Origin: Oscillospiraceae bacterium
GTDB lineage: Bacteria > Bacillota > Clostridia > Oscillospirales > Acutalibacteraceae
DNA length: 64,000 nt
Reading direction: 5' to 3'
Assembly: GCA_022508805.1 (NCBI GenBank)
Contig: JAFLUM010000003.1
Coordinates: forward strand, 62,001-126,000
Part shown: in pieces, positions 45,383 through 58,520 of the stretch
How the letters are laid out: each line of letters starts with the position of its first letter
Position numbering within the stretch: position 1 is the stretch's first letter
The notes under the pieces: generated by a model
Told to the model about the DNA's origin: nothing
The model's database searches: none
What the model saw: only the letters and a program-made list of their open reading frames with translations
Made by a program: the position numbers and the translations under genes

Positions 45383-47389
45383 ATGAAAAAAACACAAAAA
45401 AGTAACAAAAAAACCGCCAAGGATTTTTCTTTACTTTTAAAAAGTAATCCCATAACGGTCATTTTTGTCGCAATCAGTACGGTATTTTGTGTAGCGACGG
45501 CATTTTTTGATTACCGCATAGCACTTATTGAGCTTTGTGTTGTGGCTGTCGCGGTCATTGCAGCACTGATAATAAAAGATGCGGAATTCAGACGGCTTCG
45601 CGGTTCAGTCGCCGCCATTGACCGAAAGCTTTCGGCAGAAAAGGTCGGCGGACTTGCCGCGTTCCCAATGCCAATAGTGATTTTTGACAGCCTTGAAAAA
45701 ATCCTTTGGTACAATAATCTTTTTCTGGGAAGCTTTTTGAAAGAAAGACCCCGTTCGGGCAGCGATATAAAGCAGTTTACGTCGGGACAGGGTCTCGGGG
45801 TAATACGCGAAAGACAGTTTATCAACTGTGAGTTCGGCGGCAAAATGTATACCGCTTATTGCAGCAGCACCGAATATAAAAATGAGACCGCCTACGCGCT
45901 GTATTTCGTAGAGGATACTGAGCTTAAAGCGTACAAAGAAAAATATGAAAATTCCCGTCCCGTGGTAATGCTCATAAGCCTTGACGGTGCTGACGACGTT
46001 CTGCGTGAGTTCCGCGAGAGCCGTCAGGCGGAGATTTCCGGCGGAATTGAGACGATAATCGAAAACTGGTTCGCAGGCTTCGGATGTCTTGTAAAAAAGC
46101 TTGGCAGCGGCAGATTTATAGTTGTCGCGGAATCCAGCAGTGTCGAAAAAATGAAAGAGGATAAATTTTCAATTCTCTCTCTTGTGCGGTCATATACATA
46201 CGGCGGCAAGGTACTGGGCCTCACTCTGTCCATCGGCGCGGGCTCAGGCAAGGATTTGTCCGAATGTGAAAGCTCCGCCCGCACGGCGCTGGATATGGCG
46301 CTTGGCAGAGGCGGTGACCAGGTTGCTGTTAAGACCGGTAAAAATGAATATGAATTTTTCGGCGGAGTAGCAAAGGGCGTTGAAAAGCGCACTAAGGTTA
46401 GAACTCGCCGCGTTGCATTAGCTATTGAGGAAATCATAAAATCCAGCAGTAACGTGCTGATTATGGGTCACCGTTTTGCAGATCTTGATGCTCTCGGCTC
46501 TGCAGTAGGAATAGCTATGATATGCCGTGCGCTCAAGAAGGACGTAAAAATCGTTATGTCCTCAAAAACGACTCTTGCGGCGCCGCTCTGTAAACATTTG
46601 ACTGAAAACGGACTTGACGGTTTACTTATAGAACCCGCGGACACTGACGAATATATTGAAGGTCGCACCCTGTTGGTAGTGGTAGACACTCACCGAAAAA
46701 GCTTCCTTGAAAGTCCCGAGCTATTTGACCTAATCGGTACGGTGGTGGTTATCGACCATCACAGAAAGACAGTGGATCACATAAATAAAGCCGTGATTTT
46801 CTATCACGAGCCATACGCCTCTTCGGCTTCGGAGATGGTCACCGAGCTCATACAGTACACTGCGTGTGACGTTCCCGTACCGAAAGCGTGTGCGGAGGCG
46901 TTGCTCTCGGGAATAACACTTGATACAAAGAATTTTGTACTTAAAACAGGCGTACGGACCTTTGAGGCGGCCGCATTTCTTCGTTCACTCGGTGCGGATA
47001 CAGTGGCGGTCAAGCAGCTTTTTGCCAACAGTATGAATACGCAAAGGGATAAAAGCGAGGTCGTGAAGAACGCCGTAATGTATAAAAACTGTGCAGTGGG
47101 TGCGGTGGATTTTGTCTCCGACAACATAAGGATCGTGGCTGCTCAGGCGGCTGACGAGCTTTTGAACGTGGACGGCGTCAGTGCTTCTTTCGTTATGTTT
47201 ACGGAAAATTCAACCGTGAATATCTCCGCCCGTTCTTACGGCGAAATAAACGTACAGCTCGTTATGGAACAGTTGGGCGGCGGAGGACATCAGACAATGG
47301 CCGCGGCTCAACTCAAGGACGAGACCTTTGACAGTGCATTGTCACTGCTTTGTGATTCTATTGATAAAGTAAATGAGAATATAAAGTGA
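45383..47389 (+). CDS. gdpP: Cyclic-di-AMP phosphodiesterase GdpP
   Basis: A 668-residue membrane protein. Two N-terminal transmembrane helices (about 25-65) are followed by a PAS-like region, a degenerate GGDEF domain (about 195-310), and a DHH-DHHA1 catalytic unit. The unit has ILIMGHRFADLDALGSAVG near 355, VVVIDHHRK near 455 (the DHH motif) and LGGGGHQTMAAAQ near the end. It hydrolyses c-di-AMP to pApA, affecting potassium balance and cell-wall stress. The order gdpP-rplI-dnaB is classical for Firmicutes. Confidence 0.94.
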   Translation: MKKTQKSNKKTAKDFSLLLKSNPITVIFVAISTVFCVATAFFDYRIALIELCVVAVAVIAALIIKDAEFRRLRGSVAAIDRKLSAEKVGGLAAFPMPIVIFDSLEKILWYNNLFLGSFLKERPRSGSDIKQFTSGQGLGVIRERQFINCEFGGKMYTAYCSSTEYKNETAYALYFVEDTELKAYKEKYENSRPVVMLISLDGADDVLREFRESRQAEISGGIETIIENWFAGFGCLVKKLGSGRFIVVAESSSVEKMKEDKFSILSLVRSYTYGGKVLGLTLSIGAGSGKDLSECESSARTALDMALGRGGDQVAVKTGKNEYEFFGGVAKGVEKRTKVRTRRVALAIEEIIKSSSNVLIMGHRFADLDALGSAVGIAMICRALKKDVKIVMSSKTTLAAPLCKHLTENGLDGLLIEPADTDEYIEGRTLLVVVDTHRKSFLESPELFDLIGTVVVIDHHRKTVDHINKAVIFYHEPYASSASEMVTELIQYTACDVPVPKACAEALLSGITLDTKNFVLKTGVRTFEAAAFLRSLGADTVAVKQLFANSMNTQRDKSEVVKNAVMYKNCAVGAVDFVSDNIRIVAAQAADELLNVDGVSASFVMFTENSTVNISARSYGEINVQLVMEQLGGGGHQTMAAAQLKDETFDSALSLLCDSIDKVNENIK

Positions 47390-47399
47390 GGTAATAAAA

Positions 47400-47846
47400 A
47401 TGGAAGTGATTTTAAAGGCGGACGTAAAAGGCTTAGGTAAAAAAGGCGAAAAGGTAAAGGCGTCCGACGGGTATGCAAGAAATTTTCTTTTCCCGAAAGG
47501 ACTGGCAGTCGAGGCTAATGCACAAAGCCTTACGGAGCTTCGCAACCGTGAGCAGGCAAATCAGCACAAAATAGACACCGAAATTGCAAACGCTAACAAA
47601 TCCAAAGCAACACTTCAGGGCAAAACCGTAAAAATGACCGCAAAAGCAGGTGCAAACGGAAAAATATTCGGCTCTGTCACCTCAAAAGAGGTGGCTGCCG
47701 AAATTACGAGACAGTACGGAATAAGCGTTGATAAAAGAAAAATCACTATGAGCGACATCAAAAGCTTAGGCTCTTATCAGATAGAGGTCAAGCTTTACAC
47801 CAATATTACCGCCGAAATGACGGTAATGGTAGGCGAACAAGCTTAA
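47400..47846 (+). CDS. rplI: Ribosomal protein bL9
   Basis: A 148-residue 50S protein. The N-terminal domain has the signature VILKADVKGLGKKGEKVKA then DGYARNFLFPKGLAVEA, followed by the long connecting helix and the C-terminal domain. It lies 10 bases after gdpP with a GAGGTAATAAAA ribosome site. Confidence 0.97.
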   Translation: MEVILKADVKGLGKKGEKVKASDGYARNFLFPKGLAVEANAQSLTELRNREQANQHKIDTEIANANKSKATLQGKTVKMTAKAGANGKIFGSVTSKEVAAEITRQYGISVDKRKITMSDIKSLGSYQIEVKLYTNITAEMTVMVGEQA

Positions 47847-47859
47847 AAAGGCGGTTAAA

Positions 47860-49239
47860 ATGGAAACTAATTTCTTATCGGGCGAAAATATGAATCTGCC
47901 CTACAGTCTTGATGCCGAGCAGGCAGTCCTCGGGTCACTTTTAAAGGATCCCTCATGCCTTCCCCTGGTATCAGATATGCTTAAAACGGAGCATCTTTAT
48001 ATTCCGCAGCATAAAGAGATATACACTGCGATACTGAGTATCGACACCATGGGTGGCAGAATCGACCCCCTCGTTGTGTTGGAGGAACTTAAAAGTAAAG
48101 GCATATACGACGATGTGGGCGGAAAAACGTATCTTATGAAGATAGCACAGTCAGTGCCGTCAACCCAAAATGTCGGGTCTTACATAAAAATAATAATCGA
48201 CAAATACTATCTGCGTACGCTTATGCTCACCGCCCGTGAAATACTTGACGAGACGGGTGAGGGCACGGAGTCACCGGACGTTCTGCTGGATATGGCGGAA
48301 CAGAAAATATACGATATCCGCCGCGGAAAAAACACCTCGGGACCCGTTAAGGTCAGCGACATTATCGTGTCCGACGTTTTTGACCGTCTTAAAAAGCTGG
48401 GCAGCGCCGACCCAAAAGAAAAGGAACAGTATATGGGAATCCCGACGGGACTTTCCTACCTTGACAAGGTGCTGGCAGGGGGATTTCACCGTTCCGATTT
48501 AATACTTATCGGTGCACGACCCGGTATGGGTAAGACAAGCTTTGCACTGAACGTGGCTCGAAATATGGCAGTAAAGGGAAGAAAAGTTCTGTTTTTCTCC
48601 TTGGAAATGTCAAACGAGCAGCTTGCTCAGCGTATTATTTCTACTGAAGCGAGAATAGTCAGCAATAAGCTCAGAACGGGAGAGATCTCCGACGCTGATT
48701 GGGAAAAGCTGGGACTTGCCCTGCAAAATCTTGTTAATGCGGAGCTTTATTTCGACGACACCGCCAATATAACCGTGCCCGAGATGAAGGCGCGTGTCCG
48801 ACGTATGAAGGGCGTTGACTGCGTGGTCATCGATTATCTTCAGCTTATGTCGGGCGCAAAACGCACCGAAAACCGCGTTCAGGAAATATCCGAGATCACC
48901 CGTAGCTTAAAGCTTATGGCAAAGGACCTTAATATTCCCGTTGTGACCTGCTCACAGCTTTCGAGAAATACCGCTAAGACATCCGACCACCGTCCGCAGC
49001 TTACCGATTTGCGTGAATCGGGTTCTATCGAGCAAGACGCAGACATTGTTTTGATGCTCCATAGAGAGGATTATTACAACAATGCCGATGAAAACAGTGA
49101 GCCTGAGAATGTCACGGCAAACACGGCAGAGGTTTTGGTGGCGAAAAACCGCCACGGCTCCACCGAAAAAGTGCAGGTGGCGTGGAATGCGGAATTTACC
49201 ATGTTCTCAACCCTTGAAAGGATAAAAAATGACGACTGA
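47860..49239 (+). CDS. dnaB: Replicative DNA helicase DnaB/DnaC
   Basis: A 459-residue hexameric helicase. The N-terminal domain begins around MNLPYSLDAEQAVLGSLLKD. The RecA-like domain has the Walker A motif ILIGARPGMGKTSFALN near residue 215, the DnaB motif CVVIDYLQLMSG near 320, and TDLRESGSIEQDADIVLMLHR near 385. The length is normal and no intein is present. A second in-frame ATG ten codons on is an alternative start. It overlaps tilS by 11 bases. Confidence 0.97.
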   Translation: METNFLSGENMNLPYSLDAEQAVLGSLLKDPSCLPLVSDMLKTEHLYIPQHKEIYTAILSIDTMGGRIDPLVVLEELKSKGIYDDVGGKTYLMKIAQSVPSTQNVGSYIKIIIDKYYLRTLMLTAREILDETGEGTESPDVLLDMAEQKIYDIRRGKNTSGPVKVSDIIVSDVFDRLKKLGSADPKEKEQYMGIPTGLSYLDKVLAGGFHRSDLILIGARPGMGKTSFALNVARNMAVKGRKVLFFSLEMSNEQLAQRIISTEARIVSNKLRTGEISDADWEKLGLALQNLVNAELYFDDTANITVPEMKARVRRMKGVDCVVIDYLQLMSGAKRTENRVQEISEITRSLKLMAKDLNIPVVTCSQLSRNTAKTSDHRPQLTDLRESGSIEQDADIVLMLHREDYYNNADENSEPENVTANTAEVLVAKNRHGSTEKVQVAWNAEFTMFSTLERIKNDD

Positions 49240-50572
49240 GGTTTTTCGCACTGTAGCTGAGCACTGTATGCTCGAACACGGTGACACGGTTGGAGTAGGA
49301 CTGTCAGGCGGCGCTGATTCCGTGGCGCTGACGCATTTTCTTGTTCATAACAAAGATGCTTTAGGCATAAAGAGCGTAAAAGCCATACATGTTCACCACG
49401 GCATACGCGGCGACGAGGCTGACAGAGATCTTCTGTTTGTGCGTGAGTTTTGCAAAAATTTGGATATAGAACTGCTTGAATATAAGGCGGATATCCCTGC
49501 ATTGGCAAAACAGTCTGGGGAGAGCTTAGAGGAATGTGCACGTCGAGTGCGGTACGCTTTTTTTGAGCAGTCGGGATGCGGCAAAATTGCAACAGCACAT
49601 AATCTTAACGATAATATGGAGACGTTTTTACTAAATGTTGCCCGCGGTTCATCACTTTCGGGACTTTGCGGTATTCCTTATGTTCGGGATAAATATATAA
49701 GACCCTTACTTAACTGCACTCGGCAGGACATAGAGGCTTATATCGCCGAAAATTCTCTTAAATATGTGACCGACAGCACAAATTTATGCGACGACTACAC
49801 ACGTAACAAAATTCGCCATTCGGTTTTGCCGCATCTTTTTGAAATAAATCCGTCCTTTGACAAGGCCTTTTCAAGGTGTATGCAGTCAGTCCGTCTCTCA
49901 AACGGTTATATATGTGAAAATGCTGCCGAGCTTCTGGAAAAATCAAGAATCAACGGCGGTTTTGACTGCTCGGTGTTTGAAAATTGCCACAACGCCTTAA
50001 AATACCAAATCATTTCAATGATTTTAAAAGAGAAAAATGCAAAAAATATCAGTCGTGAACACATTATTGCTGTCAATAATATAATTGAGAGCGGAGGAAG
50101 TGCAGATGTCGGCGGCGGAATTTCCGTTACCGTCCGGCGAAAAAAGCTATTTTTCGGCAAAACGGAAATTTCACCCGATTTTGAATTAAAATTTAAGCTG
50201 TCCGACGGTAGTTTAACTACTCCCTTCGGTGAATATTCTGTTTCGATCCTTTTTAAAAAAGATTTACAAAATCTTAACAAAGAGGTATTGGATAATCTGA
50301 TAGATTGTGATAGAATATCAAATAACCCTGTTTTTCGCAATCGCAGAGAGGGCGACCGTTTCCGTCCCGCGGGAAGGGGAGTCACAAAAACTCTTAAAAA
50401 ATTATTTAATGAGTGCGAAATACCTCTTGAAGAGCGTTCAAGAATGCTTATTTTATGTGACGGCGGGGAACTTTTGTGGATCGAAGGCTTCGGTGCCTCA
50501 GAACGCTGTAAACCAAGCGACAGCACCGAAAAGTATTTGCTTATTCAAAAATCGGGGGAAGAAAATGCTTAA
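49229..50572 (+). CDS. tilS: tRNA(Ile)-lysidine synthetase
   Basis: A 447-residue N-type ATP pyrophosphatase that makes lysidine at C34 of tRNA-Ile(CAU). The PP-loop VGVGLSGGADSVALTHFL lies near residue 22. The first domain contains IATAHNLNDNMETFLLN near 116, and the C-terminal substrate-binding domain has NPVFRNRREGDRFRPAGRG near 365. It overlaps dnaB at its start and hpt at its end; tilS-hpt-ftsH is the standard Firmicutes order. Confidence 0.95.
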   Translation: MTTEVFRTVAEHCMLEHGDTVGVGLSGGADSVALTHFLVHNKDALGIKSVKAIHVHHGIRGDEADRDLLFVREFCKNLDIELLEYKADIPALAKQSGESLEECARRVRYAFFEQSGCGKIATAHNLNDNMETFLLNVARGSSLSGLCGIPYVRDKYIRPLLNCTRQDIEAYIAENSLKYVTDSTNLCDDYTRNKIRHSVLPHLFEINPSFDKAFSRCMQSVRLSNGYICENAAELLEKSRINGGFDCSVFENCHNALKYQIISMILKEKNAKNISREHIIAVNNIIESGGSADVGGGISVTVRRKKLFFGKTEISPDFELKFKLSDGSLTTPFGEYSVSILFKKDLQNLNKEVLDNLIDCDRISNNPVFRNRREGDRFRPAGRGVTKTLKKLFNECEIPLEERSRMLILCDGGELLWIEGFGASERCKPSDSTEKYLLIQKSGEENA

Positions 50573-51110
50573 TGATATCGAAAAAGTCCTCTTGTCAGAG
50601 GAACAGCTTAAGGAAATTGTCGAAAAGCTCGGTGAGCAGATAACGAATGACTATAAGGGCAAAAAACTGGTCGTTGTCAGTGTGCTTAAAGGATCGGTCG
50701 TTTTTATGGCTGACCTTATGCGTGCCATAAAAATACCGTGTGAGATCGACTTTATGGCAGTGTCCAGCTACGGCAGCGGAACCGAGACCTCGGGAATCGT
50801 TAAAATCATCAAGGACCTTGATTCAGAGGTGGTCTGCGGTTCGGATCTTTTGATAGTTGAGGATATCCTTGACAGCGGCAAAACACTTCACTATCTTAGG
50901 GAAGTTCTTTCAGCAAGAAAGCCCTCAAGCATAAAAATATGTACTCTGCTCGACAAACCCGACAGACGTAAAGCTCCCATAAAGGCGGATTATGCCGGAG
51001 CAGTCGTGCCCGATGCTTTTGTGGTCGGTTACGGACTTGATTATGATGAAAAATACAGAAATTTACCTTTCGTGGGTGTTTTAAAGCCTGAAATATATGA
51101 AAACAACTGA
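50565..51110 (+). CDS. hpt: Hypoxanthine phosphoribosyltransferase
   Basis: A 181-residue purine salvage enzyme converting hypoxanthine and guanine to IMP and GMP with PRPP. The PRPP motif is LLIVEDILDSGKTLHYL near residue 97, and the flexible loop is MAVSSYGSGTETSG near 63. The ATG at 50565 overlaps the tilS stop by 8 bases and follows GGGGGAAG. The frame is open further upstream, but inside tilS. Confidence 0.96.
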   Translation: MLNDIEKVLLSEEQLKEIVEKLGEQITNDYKGKKLVVVSVLKGSVVFMADLMRAIKIPCEIDFMAVSSYGSGTETSGIVKIIKDLDSEVVCGSDLLIVEDILDSGKTLHYLREVLSARKPSSIKICTLLDKPDRRKAPIKADYAGAVVPDAFVVGYGLDYDEKYRNLPFVGVLKPEIYENN

Positions 51111-51123
51111 GGTGAAATAAAGC

Positions 51124-53049
51124 TTGAAAAAATTCAATTGGAAAATTGTTATACCGTATTTTTTAATACCGTTGCTTTTTATCGGCGTCCTTTATATGTA
51201 TATAGGGCGCGGTGCCGATGCAAAACTTCAGTATTATCAAATCGTTGAATATTTTGACGAGGGCAAGGTAACGGAATACGAGCTGAATCTCAACAGCGGA
51301 GCAATGACATACAAGCTGGAGGGTGACGAAACGGTTTATAAATATACCGTACCGAACGTCAGCATATTCGTGGAGGATGTTCACGATATGGTGCGCGAGC
51401 ACAATGTTGCCAATCCGGATTCACCCATAAAGATGAATTATAAAGCGGGAACTCCAAACTCGTGGTGGGTAAGCCTTTTACCGTCTTTATTCATAACGAT
51501 AGGCTTGGTAATTTTGATGTTCATAATGTTCAGAAAGATGAACAACACCATGACCAGCGAAAACAATCGCGCTATGAGCTTCGGCAAGGCTCGTGTAAAA
51601 CGTGCCGAGGACGAGAAAAACAAGGTGACCTTTGCCGACGTTGCAGGCGCAGACGAAGAAAAAGAAGAGCTTACCGAAATAGTCGAATTTTTGAAAAATC
51701 CCGGCGATTTCAGCAAGCTTGGCGCAAGAATACCCAAGGGTGTTCTGCTTGTAGGCCCTCCCGGAACAGGTAAAACCCTTTTGGCACGTGCCGTTGCAGG
51801 TGAGGCGGATGCTCCGTTCTTCTCCATTTCCGGTTCGGATTTCGTTGAAATGTATGTGGGCGTTGGCGCTTCCCGTGTACGCGACCTTTTCAGAGAGGCA
51901 AAAAAGAATTCTCCGTCAATAATTTTCATTGATGAGATCGATGCCGTAGGACGTCACCGCGGTGCCGGTATGGGCGGCGGACACGACGAGCGTGAGCAGA
52001 CTCTTAACCAACTGCTTGTGGAGATGGACGGCTTCGGAGCAAATGAGGGCGTAATAGTTATCGCTGCTACAAACCGTCCCGATATACTTGACCCTGCGCT
52101 GCTTCGTCCCGGTCGATTCGACCGTCAGGTGACTGTCGGCTATCCCGATATTAAGGGAAGAGAGGATATACTCAAGGTTCACGCCAAAAATAAACCCCTC
52201 GCTCCCGATGTTGACCTTCGCAGCATTGCCGCCGCAACGGTCGGCTTTACAGGCGCCGATCTTGAAAATCTTCTCAATGAGGCAGCCCTTCTCGCAGCTA
52301 AGAAAAAGCTTATGGCTATTACAATGAGCGAAATCGAAGAGGCTACCATGAAGGTGGTCGTCGGCAGCGAGAAAAAATCCAAAAAGGTATCGGAGAAGGA
52401 TAAATCACTCACGGCTTATCACGAGGCGGGTCACGCGATATCATCATATTATCTTGAAAATAAAGACCCCGTTACGCACATCTCGATCGTACCGCGCGGT
52501 ATGGCAGGCGGCTTTACGCTTTACCAACCCGAAAAGGATGAGTTGCATTTGATGAAATCGAGAATGCTTGACGATATCGTATCACTTCTCGGCGGACGTG
52601 TAGCTGAAAAAATTATTTTCAACGATATTTCCACGGGCGCGTCAAACGATATTCAGCGTGCATCAGAGATCGCCCGCAATATGATAACTAAATACGGTAT
52701 GAGCGAAAAGCTTGGACCTATTGCTTTCGGCACAGGCAATGACGAGGTATTCTTAGGTAAAGATTATAACCATATGAGAAACTATTCAGAGAATATTGCC
52801 TCAGCCATTGACGAAGAGGTCGAAAGAATAATCAGCGAGGCGTATTCGCGCACGGAAAACATCTTGACCGAGCATATCGACAAGCTTCATCTGGTGGCAC
52901 AAACTCTTGTAAAGCTTGAACGTATCAACGGCGAACAGTTCACAGCGCTTATGGAAACAGGTGAGCTTCCGGAAGAAAGTAAAGAGAATACCGAGTCTGC
53001 CGAAGTCGAAAGCGGTACCGATAATAAGCAGGACAACACAAATATATAA
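51124..53049 (+). CDS. ftsH: ATP-dependent zinc metalloprotease FtsH
   Basis: A 641-residue membrane AAA+ protease. Two N-terminal transmembrane helices (about 8-26 and 118-138) flank an extracytoplasmic domain. The AAA domain has Walker A ([19 protein letters not shown]), Walker B ([17 protein letters not shown]) and the SRH ([19 protein letters not shown]). The zinc site is [12 protein letters not shown]. The C-terminus is Glu/Ser-rich. It starts with TTG behind GAGGTGAAATAAAGC, 13 bases after hpt. It degrades misfolded membrane and regulatory proteins. Confidence 0.97.
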   Translation: MKKFNWKIVIPYFLIPLLFIGVLYMYIGRGADAKLQYYQIVEYFDEGKVTEYELNLNSGAMTYKLEGDETVYKYTVPNVSIFVEDVHDMVREHNVANPDSPIKMNYKAGTPNSWWVSLLPSLFITIGLVILMFIMFRKMNNTMTSENNRAMSFGKARVKRAEDEKNKVTFADVAGADEEKEELTEIVEFLKNPGDFSKLGARIPKGVLLVGPPGTGKTLLARAVAGEADAPFFSISGSDFVEMYVGVGASRVRDLFREAKKNSPSIIFIDEIDAVGRHRGAGMGGGHDEREQTLNQLLVEMDGFGANEGVIVIAATNRPDILDPALLRPGRFDRQVTVGYPDIKGREDILKVHAKNKPLAPDVDLRSIAAATVGFTGADLENLLNEAALLAAKKKLMAITMSEIEEATMKVVVGSEKKSKKVSEKDKSLTAYHEAGHAISSYYLENKDPVTHISIVPRGMAGGFTLYQPEKDELHLMKSRMLDDIVSLLGGRVAEKIIFNDISTGASNDIQRASEIARNMITKYGMSEKLGPIAFGTGNDEVFLGKDYNHMRNYSENIASAIDEEVERIISEAYSRTENILTEHIDKLHLVAQTLVKLERINGEQFTALMETGELPEESKENTESAEVESGTDNKQDNTNI

Positions 53050-53063
53050 AATTGCATAAATTC

Positions 53064-53099
53064 AAAAAGCAGCAGAGTCAAATATCTGTTGCTTTTTTT
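53064..53099 (+). terminator. Terminator after ftsH
   Basis: AAAAAGCAGCAGA pairs with TCTGTTGCTTTTT (one wobble) and is followed by a T-run. Confidence 0.85.
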
Positions 53100-53196
53100 A
53101 CTGTTTTACAATTGATTTTTTTGTGCAATTAGTATAAACTATATTGTTAGAATGTGTTTCTATACGCTGATATAAAACTGTTGGAGTGGAAAGAGA

Positions 53197-55924
<2,728 letters not shown>

Positions 55925-55940
55925 TCAAATCAATGACTTT

Positions 55941-55970
55941 GGGGCGGCAAAATCAGCCGCCCTGTTTTTA
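55941..55970 (+). terminator. Terminator after ilvC
   Basis: GGGGCGGC pairs with GCCGCCC and is followed by TGTTTTTATAAT. Confidence 0.8.
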
Positions 55971-55982
55971 TAATACAGGTAC

Positions 55983-56011
55983 TTGAATTTTTCGATAGAT
56001 AATATTAAAAT
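55983..56011 (+). promoter_or_regulatory. Promoter of ilvD
   Basis: TTGAAT (55983-55988) and TAAAAT (56006-56011) with a 17-base spacer, just after the ilvC terminator, so ilvD is a separate transcription unit. Confidence 0.7.
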
Positions 56012-56043
56012 ATACGTAAACTTATACGGTTGGAGGAATTACA

Positions 56044-57717
56044 ATGGAACTCAGAAGTAAAAGTGTTACCGAGGGCGTTGAACGTGCCCCGAACAGAAGC
56101 CTTTTTTATGCTATGGGTTATACTGCCGAGGAGCTTGAGCGTCCGCTTATAGCGGTTATTTCGGCACACAGCGAGATCGTACCCGGGCATATTCATCTTG
56201 ATAAAATTGCCGATGCCGTTAAGGCGGGTGTAAGAATGGCAGGCGGTACTCCCGTAATGGTTCCCGCTATCGGCGTCTGCGACGGTATTGCCATGGGTCA
56301 TATCGGTATGAAATATTCTCTTGCATCCCGCGAGCTTATTGCCGACAGCGTTGAGACTATGATAATGGCTCACGGCTTTGACGGTGCGGTGCTTATACCT
56401 AACTGCGATAAGATAGTACCGGGTATGATAATGGCGGCGGTTCGTCTTAATATTCCCGCTGTTGTCTGCTCAGGCGGACCTATGATGTCGGGACTTGTTG
56501 ACGGCGTTGAGACCTCACTTTCAAAAATGTTTGAGGCGGTCGGCGCAAGAAAAGCGGGTATGATCGACGACTGTAAGCTGCTTGAATTTGAAAATAATGT
56601 CTGCCCGGGCTGCGGCTCATGCTCGGGAATGTACACAGCCAACAGTATGAACTGCCTTGCGGAGGCTATCGGCATAGCTCTCCCGGGCAACGGGACGGTT
56701 CCCGCCGTTCACAGCGGCAGAATTCAGCTTGCCAAGCGTGCAGGTATGGCGATAATGAACCTTGTGGAAAAGGATATCAAAGCCCGTGATATTATCAACG
56801 AAAAGTCAATCAAAAATGCCCTTGCCTGCGATATGGCACTTGGTTGCTCGTCAAACAGCGTTCTGCATCTGCTTGCTATCGCCAATGAGGCAGAAGTACC
56901 CGTTGACCTTAATATGTTCAACGAGATAAGCGCAAAAGTTCCCAACCTTTGCCATCTCGCTCCCGCAGGCGGAACTCATATGCACGATCTCAACAACGCA
57001 GGCGGAATTCCTGCTGTTCAGGCAGAGCTTGCAAAGAAAAATCTTATTGATCTCTCACTTATCACCGCAACAGGCAAGACCGTAGGCGAAAATATTGAGG
57101 GTGCATACATAAAGAATACGGACGCTATCCGTCCTATAGATAATCCGTACAGCGAAACGGGCGGTATCGCCATTCTTTGGGGAAATATCGCAAAGGACGG
57201 CTGTGTTGTTAAGCGCAGCGCAGTAGCTCCCGAAATGCTCGCCCATTCAGGTCCTGCAAGAGTTTTTGACTCGGAGGACAGCGCCATTGACGCAATTTAC
57301 AACGGTAAAATAAAGGACGGCGATGTTGTCGTTATCCGCTATGAGGGACCTGTCGGCGGACCCGGTATGCGCGAGATGCTCAACCCCACCTCTGCGCTTG
57401 CAGGTATGAAACTTGATAAAACCGTTGCGCTTATAACAGACGGCCGTTTCAGCGGAGCATCACGCGGCGCGTCGATCGGTCACGTTTCTCCTGAGGCTGC
57501 CGCAGGCGGAGAGATCGGTCTTATTTACGAGGGCGATATTATTGATATAAATATCCCTGAAAGCAAAATCAACGTTCGCGTTTCCGACGAGGAGCTTGAA
57601 GAGAGAAGAAAGACCTATGTGCGACCTGAGCCCAATATCAAAACGGGCTGGCTTGCACGCTATTCGACGCTCGTTTCCTCTGCCAAGGACGGCGCGGTTA
57701 TGAAAAAAGTGTTCTGA
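56044..57717 (+). CDS. ilvD: Dihydroxy-acid dehydratase
   Basis: A 557-residue iron-sulfur dehydratase, third step of branched-chain amino acid synthesis. Cluster cysteines are in [12 protein letters not shown] near residue 123 and [20 protein letters not shown] near 190. The C-terminal [20 protein letters not shown] is the family signature. The start follows TTGGAGGAATTAC. The NERD gene begins 1 base after its stop. Confidence 0.97.
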   Translation: MELRSKSVTEGVERAPNRSLFYAMGYTAEELERPLIAVISAHSEIVPGHIHLDKIADAVKAGVRMAGGTPVMVPAIGVCDGIAMGHIGMKYSLASRELIADSVETMIMAHGFDGAVLIPNCDKIVPGMIMAAVRLNIPAVVCSGGPMMSGLVDGVETSLSKMFEAVGARKAGMIDDCKLLEFENNVCPGCGSCSGMYTANSMNCLAEAIGIALPGNGTVPAVHSGRIQLAKRAGMAIMNLVEKDIKARDIINEKSIKNALACDMALGCSSNSVLHLLAIANEAEVPVDLNMFNEISAKVPNLCHLAPAGGTHMHDLNNAGGIPAVQAELAKKNLIDLSLITATGKTVGENIEGAYIKNTDAIRPIDNPYSETGGIAILWGNIAKDGCVVKRSAVAPEMLAHSGPARVFDSEDSAIDAIYNGKIKDGDVVVIRYEGPVGGPGMREMLNPTSALAGMKLDKTVALITDGRFSGASRGASIGHVSPEAAAGGEIGLIYEGDIIDINIPESKINVRVSDEELEERRKTYVRPEPNIKTGWLARYSTLVSSAKDGAVMKKVF

Positions 57718-57718
57718 T

Positions 57719-58471
57719 ATGGCTAAGGTTGTAAAGGTAAAATCAGAGTTAAAATCCAATAAAAACAAAGCGTTCTTATATACTGCTTTCTCATTTATTT
57801 TTGCTCTGCTGTTCCTTTGTGTCGGTATAGGATTACTTGTTGCCGTACTGTCCCAAAAGCTTGAAATATCCGCAGCTTATTCGGTTATCCCATTTGCTTT
57901 TTCGCTTGTGATGATGCTTGTCACAGCTATAAACCGAAAAAAACACGCTGTGTTAAAGTCAGGTGTTAACGGCGAAAAGTCCACTCTGCAAGTGTTAAAG
58001 AGATTACCGAAAAACTATACCGTCATAACCAATCCCGTTATTCATAACCGCGGCAGCGTTAATGAACTGGATTTTGCAGTTGTCTGTAAAAACGGTGTTT
58101 TCATTGTCGAGGCAAAGAATTACCGCGGAATTATTGTCGGCAACAGCTCACAGCAAAGCTGGAAACAGATAAAATACGGTAAAAACGGCAACACCTATGA
58201 AAAAGAGGTCAAAAACCCGCTAAAGCAGGCTCACCGTCAGGCGGGAAGAATGTTTGAATTATTTAAAGATCTCAAAATCACGGCGGATGTTTACCCGATC
58301 CTATATTTTGCAGATGCAAATGCTGAACTCAGAATCACTGATGATGCAGATTCAAATGTCGCTGTAATAAAAGGTGAACAGGCACTGCTTGATTACATCT
58401 TACAGACCGAAAGCAAAAGAACGCTCAAATCCGACGATACAGAAAAAATTATAAATATTTTTAAAAATTAA
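57719..58471 (+). CDS. NERD-domain membrane protein
   Basis: A 250-residue protein. Two transmembrane helices (about 20-42 and 50-72) are followed by a NERD domain (about 88-220). The core has VNELDFAVVCKNGVFIVEAKNYRG, giving Asp and the E-A-K of a PD-(D/E)xK-like site, then Gln-rich and KNPLKQAHRQAG segments typical of NERD. NERD proteins are predicted nucleases, often anchored to membranes, with unknown roles. ATG 57719 sits 1 base after the ilvD stop, so translation is probably coupled, though no functional link is known. Confidence 0.88.
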   Translation: MAKVVKVKSELKSNKNKAFLYTAFSFIFALLFLCVGIGLLVAVLSQKLEISAAYSVIPFAFSLVMMLVTAINRKKHAVLKSGVNGEKSTLQVLKRLPKNYTVITNPVIHNRGSVNELDFAVVCKNGVFIVEAKNYRGIIVGNSSQQSWKQIKYGKNGNTYEKEVKNPLKQAHRQAGRMFELFKDLKITADVYPILYFADANAELRITDDADSNVAVIKGEQALLDYILQTESKRTLKSDDTEKIINIFKN

Positions 58472-58520
58472 ATAAAAGAATATTGTCCGTAACGTCATCA
58501 TATATTTTATCGGTGATGTT

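Noticed and set aside
49906..50526. 206-codon frame opposite tilS
   Set aside because: Ser/Leu/Phe-rich antisense product without signals of expression.
53100..53196. Possible T-box or leader peptide in front of ilvB
   Set aside because: The region is only about 90 bases, with no T-box sequence and no Leu/Val/Ile-rich ORF.
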